DNA from: Aquabacterium sp. OR-4 | GTDB lineage: Bacteria > Pseudomonadota > Gammaproteobacteria > Burkholderiales > Burkholderiaceae_C | Assembly: GCF_025290835.2 (NCBI RefSeq) | Contig: NZ_JAOCQD020000001.1 | Location: 1,178,001-1,242,000 of the forward strand | Direction: 5' to 3' | DNA length: 64,000 nucleotides | Shown: in pieces, positions 60,510 through 64,000 of the stretch | Layout of the letters: every line of letters starts with the position of its first letter | How positions within the stretch are numbered: position 1 is the stretch's first letter | Translations under genes and position numbers: made by a program | The notes under the pieces: generated by a model | What the model was told of the DNA's origin: nothing | Seen by the model: only the letters and a program-made list of their open reading frames with translations | Database searches by the model: none

Positions 60510-62623
60510 GCCCGGTGCTCCGGCACGACCTGCACCACCTCGGACTCGAAGCCGAACACGTCCACCACCCGCACGCACACGCGTCGCACGCCGGGTCGCC
60601 GAGGTACCTGCAACTGGGCCGCGGTCACCACGCGGTAGGCGTCGGCATCGTTGGCGGTGTTGCCGCGGTAGTCCTGCCACACCGAGCGGAACAGCTCACC
60701 GTCGTAGTCGGGATCCACCGCCCAGTACTCCACCAGGGCCAGCGGATCGTCGTTCACCACCGCCTGCAGCTTCTGGCGGTTGGCGTCGTCGAGGTTGATG
60801 GCCTCGGGCGACAGCAGCACGTAGTTCTTCAGCCGCACGTCGAGCTGTTCCATCGCGGGGCCGTCTTCCGCCGCCGGCAGGGCCTGGCGCCGGACCGGAT
60901 GCAGCGTGAGGTACTGCAGCGACGAGAAGCGCACCTGGCCGCGCAGCTTGTCGACGCTGCCCTTCTTCTTCAGCCGGTCGAGCAGGTCGGGCGGGATCAC
61001 CAGCACCTCCAGCCGGCTGTCGTTCAGCGCGGTCATCACCTCGCCGATGGCCGGCTCGAAGTTCCAGCCCAGAACCACCACGCGGTCCCAGCCGCCCAGC
61101 AGGCTGTCGCGCAGCGCCACGGCCTTCTTCAACGTGGCCGTGCCGGTGAGCTTGTTGGGCGAATCGGCCAGCACCAGGGTCTTGCTGCCGCGCCCGGCGC
61201 CGGCGCGGAAGCCGGCGATCTGGCCCAGGTTGCGCGACGGGTTGTCCTCGGGCGGCAGCGGCAGCGCGCCGTACAGCGACAGCACGATCTGCGCCAAGTC
61301 GCCAATGCGGAAGTCGCGGCCCAGCGTGGCTTTGGCCACTTCCACGTGGTAGTCACCCACGGCCTGGTAAAGGAATGGGCCAGCGTTCTGGTCGATCAGG
61401 CGCTTGCGCATGATCATGCAGGCGGGCTTGCCAATGTCAGTTGTCACCCAGCGCCGGCCCATGCGTTCAGCGGTCGCCGCACTGGTGCCAGAGCCGCCGT
61501 TGAAGTCCGCCACGATGCCATTTGGTGGGCATGATGCGCTGATGATCCGTTCAAGCAGCTTCTCGGGCTTCTGGGTGCCGTAGTCAGCCTTTTCGGCCGA
61601 CCATCCGCGAAGCATGCTGATGTCGTCCCACCAAGAACCGACCTGTACACCCTTGGACTCGTCCAGGTACTTCTTCTGCATCGGCACCGTGCCTGGATTG
61701 GTTTGCACCACGAGACCTGCATCGATCAGCGATTGCATGCGTTCGCGCGAGTAGCGCCAGGCCCTGCGCACTCCAAAGACCTCGTACACCGGGTTGCCCT
61801 TTGCCTCACCCCCCGGCCCCAGCATGTTCTCCAACTTGTAGCGCCGGCCATCGGCATCGCGGTGCTTGTAGAAGTCGTCGACGTAGCTGGTCGACAGTGG
61901 CAGGAAGATCGGTTTCCAGTAACGCGGCGCGGACTTCTGGAAGAACAGGATCGTGTCGTGGACGCGCGAGAAGTGCTGGCTGCCCTGCGTGGCATCGCCT
62001 TTGGCATCACTACGCTTCCAGACGATCTCGTTGACGAAGTTGTCCTTGCCGAAGATCTCGTCCATCACCAGCTTCACGTAGTGGCCCACGTGCCAGTCCA
62101 AGTGCACGTAGATCGAGCCGGTGTCGGCCAGCAACTCGCGCATCAGCACCAGCCGCGGCGTGATCATGGCCAGGTACGACACCGTGCCGTCGGCCCAGGT
62201 GTCGGAGTAGGCGAACTGTTCGATCACGGTCGGCCGCTGCTCCAATTCCACGCCCGGCAGCGTGACCTTGGTGCGGTAGTCGGCCTTGGAGTCGAAGGGC
62301 GGGTCGATGTAGATCAGGTCCACCCGGCCGCGCAGCGACGGGGTTTGCGCATCGCCGGCCAGCAGGGCCGCCATCACCTGCAGGTTGTCGCCGTACACAA
62401 GACGGTTGGCCCAGGCCGGCTCTTGACCCGTGGTTGCCCAGTGCGTCTGGCGGGATTGCTGGGCGATCCAGTCGGTGGCCGCGGCGTCGCGGCTGGGCAG
62501 CACCCACTCGCGGGTCTGCAGGCTCACGCGCTGGCGGCTTTCCAGGCTTTCGAGGATGCGTTCGGCCTGGCGGCGGCCGTTGGCCACGATGTCGGGCAGT
62601 TGCTCCAGCAACGACTTGGGCAT
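60506..62623 (-). CDS. Type III-like DNA methyltransferase (Mod), N6-adenine beta class
   Basis: A 705-aa adenine methyltransferase. Motif IV DLIYIDPPFDSK near residue 105 precedes motif I FNGGSGTSAATAERMG near 372, the beta-class order. The intervening segment is the expected target-recognition region. The C-terminal half (after about 450) is a Res-interaction/unknown domain. The central segment is visibly less GC-rich than the flanks: 55% at 61861-61920 against 70% at 62281-62340, hinting at exchange of the recognition domain. It modifies host DNA and with Res restricts foreign DNA. A hairpin lies 12 bases before the ATG, and the HTH gene is divergent. Confidence 0.93.
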   Translation of the reverse strand: MPKSLLEQLPDIVANGRRQAERILESLESRQRVSLQTREWVLPSRDAAATDWIAQQSRQTHWATTGQEPAWANRLVYGDNLQVMAALLAGDAQTPSLRGRVDLIYIDPPFDSKADYRTKVTLPGVELEQRPTVIEQFAYSDTWADGTVSYLAMITPRLVLMRELLADTGSIYVHLDWHVGHYVKLVMDEIFGKDNFVNEIVWKRSDAKGDATQGSQHFSRVHDTILFFQKSAPRYWKPIFLPLSTSYVDDFYKHRDADGRRYKLENMLGPGGEAKGNPVYEVFGVRRAWRYSRERMQSLIDAGLVVQTNPGTVPMQKKYLDESKGVQVGSWWDDISMLRGWSAEKADYGTQKPEKLLERIISASCPPNGIVADFNGGSGTSAATAERMGRRWVTTDIGKPACMIMRKRLIDQNAGPFLYQAVGDYHVEVAKATLGRDFRIGDLAQIVLSLYGALPLPPEDNPSRNLGQIAGFRAGAGRGSKTLVLADSPNKLTGTATLKKAVALRDSLLGGWDRVVVLGWNFEPAIGEVMTALNDSRLEVLVIPPDLLDRLKKKGSVDKLRGQVRFSSLQYLTLHPVRRQALPAAEDGPAMEQLDVRLKNYVLLSPEAINLDDANRQKLQAVVNDDPLALVEYWAVDPDYDGELFRSVWQDYRGNTANDADAYRVVTAAQLQVPRRPGVRRVCVRVVDVFGFESEVVQVVPEHRA

Positions 62624-62634
62624 GAGTCAACGCA

Positions 62635-62656
62635 GCAGCCAGATCGGTCTGGCTGC
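62635..62656 (-). promoter_or_regulatory. Perfect hairpin in the mod leader
   Basis: GCAGCCAGA and TCTGGCTGC form a nine-base-pair stem with a four-base loop, ending 12 bases before the mod ATG on the minus strand. It would sit at or just 5' of the ribosome site in the mRNA, or act as a second DNA operator. Confidence 0.7.
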
Positions 62657-62660
62657 CGAA

Positions 62661-62694
62661 ATCAAGTGAAACTTGATTTGATTATCAAGTGAAA
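62661..62694. promoter_or_regulatory. Operator-like dyad and partial second site in the mod/HTH divergent promoter
   Basis: ATCAAGT-GAA-ACTTGAT at 62661-62677 is a perfect seven-base inverted repeat, and ATCAAGTGAA recurs at 62684-62693, 23 bases on. The block 62641-62700 is 40% GC, very AT-rich for this genome. It lies between the restriction-modification genes and the divergent HTH gene, so it is the natural binding site for that regulator and overlaps both promoters. TTGATA/TTGATT hexamers in it could be promoter elements. Confidence 0.7.
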
Positions 62695-62731
62695 TGATGG
62701 TCTGGGCGCGACGGCTGTCTAGCGTCGCTGA

Positions 62732-63181
62732 ATGAGCGAGAAGAGCGAGTTCAGCAGCCGGTTGCGGGCCGCCTTGGCATCGGCTGGCTACGAGCAGAGC
62801 GCCGCGGTGATCGAGCACGAGTTCAACGTGCGCTGGTGGGGCGGCAAGCCCATCAGCCAGCAGGCCGCCTGGAACTGGCTGAACGGCAAGTCCATCCCCA
62901 CGCAGGACAAGCTGCAGACCCTGGCCGAATGGCTGAAGATCGAGCCGCAGGTGCTGCGTTTCGGGGAACAGGTGGCCGTGTCGGTGCGCGAGTACAGCAA
63001 GCGCTGGGACGAGCAGATGGGCCTGCCGGAGCGCGAGGTTCTGGACACCTACCTGCGCCTGCCCAGCCAGCAGCGGCTGCTGCTGCGCGATGTGATCCTG
63101 ACCTACGCCAAGGTCTACCTTACCGACGAGGCACCGTTCTCGCCGCCAAGCGCGCCGCGCAGGCGCAGCGGCGGGCGTTGA
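62732..63181 (+). CDS. HTH transcriptional regulator of the restriction-modification locus
   Basis: A 149-aa protein. The N-terminal two thirds resembles Xre/phage-repressor-like DNA-binding domains: FSSRLRAALASAGYEQSAAVIEHEFN, then KPISQQAAWNWLNGKSIPTQDKLQTLAEWLKIEPQVLRFG, where QAAWNWLNGKSIP is the recognition-helix part. The C-terminal helical part (YLRLPSQQRLLLRDVILTYAKVY) may dimerise. Related small regulators are common in Burkholderiales and not always tied to restriction systems. Here it is divergent from mod and faces a strong dyad, which suggests a controller role. Its TGA abuts the SulP stop. Confidence 0.85.
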   Translation: MSEKSEFSSRLRAALASAGYEQSAAVIEHEFNVRWWGGKPISQQAAWNWLNGKSIPTQDKLQTLAEWLKIEPQVLRFGEQVAVSVREYSKRWDEQMGLPEREVLDTYLRLPSQQRLLLRDVILTYAKVYLTDEAPFSPPSAPRRRSGGR

Positions 63182-64000
63182 TCAGCCAGCCGCCGTGGTG
63201 CCGGCGTCGGCCCGTGCCGGCGTGATCAGGGCCGCATCGGCCACGCTGGGCACGATCTGCTCGGCGCCGATCTCGGCCTCGAAGCCCGAGCGCCGCACCA
63301 GGCCCAGCGGCTGCGGGTTCACGTTGGCCAGCACCAGGGCCGCGCCCTGGCGCTGCAGCGCGCCGTGCAGCTGGCGCAGCGCGTCCAGGCCCGAGGTGTC
63401 CATCGAGATCAGGCGGTGCATCTCCAGCACCACCGCCCGGGTGCCGGCCGGCACCTGGCTGGGCAGCCGCTCGATCTTGCCCACCGCGCCGAAGAACAGC
63501 GAGCCAAACAGCTCGAAGGCCACCACGCCGGGCGGCAGCGGCGCGGCACTGGCATGCGGCTGCACCGTGAACAGCGTGCTCATGCGGTAGATGAAGAAGC
63601 CGCAGGCCATCAGCAGGCCCATCTCCACCGCCACGGTCAGGTCGAACACCACGGTCAGCACAAAGGTGCCCAGCAGCGTGGCGCGGTAGGGCAGCAGAAA
63701 GTGCCTGAGCCGCGCGAACTCGCGCCACTCGCCCATGTTCCAGGCCACGAACAGCAGGATGCCGGCCAGCGCCGCCAGCGGCACATGCAGGGCCAGCGGC
63801 GCGGCCACCAGCACCACCGCCAGCAGCGTGGCAGCGTGCACGATGCCGGCCACCGGCGAGGCCGCACCTGCGCGCACATTGGTCACCGTGCGGGCGATCG
63901 TGCCGGTGGCCGGAATGCCGCCGAAAAACGGCGTCACCAGATTGGCCAGGCCCTGGGCCATCAGCTCCTGGTTGGGGTCGTGGCGGGCATGCTGCGGCGC
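63182..64000 (-). CDS. SulP-family anion permease, C-terminal part with STAS domain (truncated by window edge)
   Basis: The visible 273 codons are the C-terminal part of an inner-membrane SulP transporter. HDPNQELMAQGLANLVTPFFGG and ATGTIARTVTNVRAGA are the family signature. Three to four hydrophobic segments follow (ATLLAVVLVAAPLALHVPLAALAGILLFVA and later), then a STAS domain from about FELFGSLFFGAV with VLEMHRLISMDTSGLDALRQL. The gene starts beyond 64000. The substrate (sulfate, bicarbonate or other anion) cannot be told. Confidence 0.93.
   Translation of the reverse strand, partial: APQHARHDPNQELMAQGLANLVTPFFGGIPATGTIARTVTNVRAGAASPVAGIVHAATLLAVVLVAAPLALHVPLAALAGILLFVAWNMGEWREFARLRHFLLPYRATLLGTFVLTVVFDLTVAVEMGLLMACGFFIYRMSTLFTVQPHASAAPLPPGVVAFELFGSLFFGAVGKIERLPSQVPAGTRAVVLEMHRLISMDTSGLDALRQLHGALQRQGAALVLANVNPQPLGLVRRSGFEAEIGAEQIVPSVADAALITPARADAGTTAAG

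Overview
The window comes from a high-GC betaproteobacterium of the order Burkholderiales. Protein motifs and gene neighbourhoods point to the Rubrivivax/Leptothrix/Ideonella/Aquincola group, but the species cannot be fixed from the sequence alone. Support includes a divergent rne/rluC pair, a rluC-HAD-Rieske-sppA block, argB-pyrimidine nucleotidase-slmA, DUF815-mutT, hisI-hisE-HIT-tatABC, scpA with DUF3460, and a phasin with a lysine/alanine-rich tail. Almost all of it looks like chromosomal core. No rRNA, tRNA, insertion sequence, prophage or CRISPR array was seen.

Layout. 1-5.2 kb: edge of an unidentified gene, RNase E with a candidate leader of roughly 600 nt, and RluC. 5.3-9.5 kb: a methyltransferase and a membrane acyltransferase set into a block that otherwise reads rluC-HAD phosphatase-Rieske-sppA, closed by a 9-bp tandem array. 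9.5-16.6 kb: patatin lipase, phasin, type II secretion gspA-gspB and a two-domain fatty acyl-CoA reductase, pointing to storage-lipid metabolism. 17-24.8 kb: transglutaminase-like and TlpA-like proteins, selD, a CusF-like protein, argB, a porin, a pyrimidine nucleotidase and slmA. 24.9-34.1 kb: pdeM, DUF815 ATPase, mutT, hisI, hisE, hinT, tatABC, HtrA-type protease, Nif3-like protein, a small outer-membrane barrel and pdxA. 34.1-44.5 kb: DUF1631 protein, mscL, a DUF481 barrel and the urtABCDE urea importer. 44.8-57.5 kb: subtilisin-like protease, glutathione transferase, a coupled kinase/receiver/receiver-kinase cassette, prolyl oligopeptidase, yaeQ, scpA, DUF3460 and a CYTH-CHAD protein. 57.5-64 kb: a type III-like restriction-modification pair with a divergent HTH regulator, then a truncated SulP transporter.

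The most unusual material is non-coding. (1) Three copies of a nested palindrome of about 90-140 bp have stems whose sequence differs between copies while both arms stay complementary, around near-constant internal segments. Two copies lie between convergent genes and one lies inside the urt operon. (2) An 85-bp sequence occurs twice, each time ending exactly at a start codon and carrying its own Shine-Dalgarno inside a potential hairpin. (3) The restriction-modification locus has an AT-rich divergent control region with a 7-bp dyad, a partial second site and a hairpin just before the methyltransferase start. (4) At least four genes have a -10-like hexamer exactly six bases before the start codon and no Shine-Dalgarno, as expected for leaderless mRNAs.

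Limits: functions come from motifs and remembered family sequences, not searches. Several starts (rluC, tatC, scpA, patatin) are judgement calls.
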